The notes beneath the pieces are model-generated. The model was not told the DNA's origin. It searched no databases and saw only the letters and a program-made list of their open reading frames with translations. This document shows positions 9,366-10,318 of a stretch of 10,318 bases of DNA, piece after piece. This DNA comes from an uncultured Kingella sp. (GTDB lineage: Bacteria > Pseudomonadota > Gammaproteobacteria > Burkholderiales > Neisseriaceae): NCBI GenBank assembly GCA_916720425.1, contig CAKARD010000045.1, positions 1-10,318 of the forward strand, read 5' to 3'. A program made the translations under genes and the position numbers. How positions within the stretch are numbered: position 1 is the stretch's first letter; the number at the start of each line of letters is the position of its first letter.

Positions 9366-10318
9366 TTCATAAAATTGTTCCTACAGCGCATTTTTTAGCC
9401 AAGTTAGGCTGCTTGTTTGCGCTGATTATGTTAGCACCTATAACGGTAGCATGGTTTTATCAAGATACTGCGTTTACAGTGTTTTGGCATACAGCAGCAT
9501 TAACGGGCTTATGCTCATTATTATTGTGGCATATAACGGCGCATATTAAACATGAAATGCGTCCGCGCGATGGATTTTCGTTGGTGGTGTTATTGTGGCT
9601 ATCGTTTGCGGCAGCTGCAGCGTTACCTTTTTATTTTCAGTTGCCTGAAATGTCCTTTACTGATGCCTATTTTGAAGCCATGAGTGGTTTGACCACAACA
9701 GGTGCAACAGTGATGAATGATTTGGAACATTTGGAACCTTCACTAAATTTTTGGCGTCACTTGCTAAATTGGCTAGGCGGCATGGGGATTATTGTGTTGG
9801 CGGTGGCAATTTTGCCTTTATTAGGTGTGGGCGGGACGCAATTATTTAAGGCAGAAATTACAGGAATTGAAAAGGATAATAAAAATACACCACGTATCTC
9901 GCAAACAGCTAAGCGTTTATGGTCGTTTTATTTGGCTTGTACTGTGCTAGTGTGTTTGGCTTTACGTTGGGCAGGCATGACTTGGTTTGATGCGCTTTGT
10001 CATGCAATGTCAACTTTTGCGTTGGGTGGTTTTTCTACACATGATAACAGTGTTGCTTATTTTAATTCCTCCATCATTGAATGGGTGATTGTTTTTGCAA
10101 CCGTGATAGGGGGAATTAATTTTGCCAACCATTTTGTGGCACTAAGACAAAAAAGTTTGTTGGTTTATTGGAGAGATGAAGAAGTTCGCGTGTTATTAGC
10201 GGTGTTGCTCACCAGTATCGCTGTGGCCAGTTGGTATTTGTATTACAAAGGGTTTTACAGTTTGCCAGATGCCTTGCGCTATGTGAGTTTTAATTTTGTA
10301 TCCATTGGATTTGCCAGT
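9362..10318 (+). CDS. trkH: TrkH-family potassium uptake protein, N-terminal part (cut by window edge)
   Basis: TrkH is the inner-membrane, potassium-translocating subunit of the Trk system and works with the cytoplasmic NAD-binding regulator TrkA. The frame is open for 319 codons to the window end; E. coli TrkH has 483 residues. Many hydrophobic helices are visible, starting at residues 11-31. The first pore loop has MSGLTTTGATV (107-117), the second STFALGGFSTHD (217-228), and the third begins near FNFVSIGFA (310-318) at the edge. The fourth loop is outside. LNWLGGMGIIVL (135-146) is also typical of the family. The ATG at 9362 is chosen because the protein then begins MIHKIVPTAH, as in relatives. 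It overlaps a short upstream ORF and has no own ribosome-binding site. It is transcribed divergently from aceE, with no sign of functional linkage. Confidence 0.93.
   Translation, partial: MIHKIVPTAHFLAKLGCLFALIMLAPITVAWFYQDTAFTVFWHTAALTGLCSLLLWHITAHIKHEMRPRDGFSLVVLLWLSFAAAAALPFYFQLPEMSFTDAYFEAMSGLTTTGATVMNDLEHLEPSLNFWRHLLNWLGGMGIIVLAVAILPLLGVGGTQLFKAEITGIEKDNKNTPRISQTAKRLWSFYLACTVLVCLALRWAGMTWFDALCHAMSTFALGGFSTHDNSVAYFNSSIIEWVIVFATVIGGINFANHFVALRQKSLLVYWRDEEVRVLLAVLLTSIAVASWYLYYKGFYSLPDALRYVSFNFVSIGFAS

Overview
This window looks like the chromosome of a Neisseriaceae bacterium, most likely from the Simonsiella/Alysiella branch. It is AT-rich. The terminator behind the pyruvate dehydrogenase genes is built from two perfect inverted copies of the DNA-uptake 12-mer AGGCTGCCTGAA, the dialect known from Simonsiella-type Neisseriaceae. 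No genus is proven. 

Left part (1-2631, minus strand): a type III restriction-modification locus, mod then res; res runs off the left edge. mod is a close relative of the Haemophilus/Neisseria modA family and carries an AGCC tetranucleotide tract. With the 14 copies present here the reading frame is broken, so the gene is phase-OFF as sequenced; 13 or 16 copies would restore about 689 residues. res contains a perfect 12-mer of the human-Neisseria uptake dialect (ATGCCGTCTGAA), unlike the Simonsiella-type copies elsewhere, which suggests the locus was imported.

Next (2641-3950, minus strand): three overlapping or adjacent reading frames join into one TnsE-like protein (Tn7-type target selection), broken by two single-base frameshifts. 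Directly upstream are three tandem 20-21 bp repeats ending at a TGT/ACA boundary, which resembles a Tn7-like transposon end. The mod ribosome-binding site overlaps the stop of this gene. A Tn7-like remnant carrying a phase-variable restriction system as cargo is the most interesting reading of the region, but it is an inference.

Middle (4015-9097, minus strand): aceE (pyruvate dehydrogenase E1), a small lipoprotein gene of unknown function, and aceF (E2 with two lipoyl domains), then an intrinsic terminator. A long hairpin lies between aceE and the lipoprotein gene. No E3 (lpd) gene is in the window.

Right part (9098-10318): a 232-bp divergent intergenic region, then on the plus strand a possible 11-residue leader ORF whose stop overlaps the start of a TrkH-family potassium transporter gene, which is cut by the right edge.
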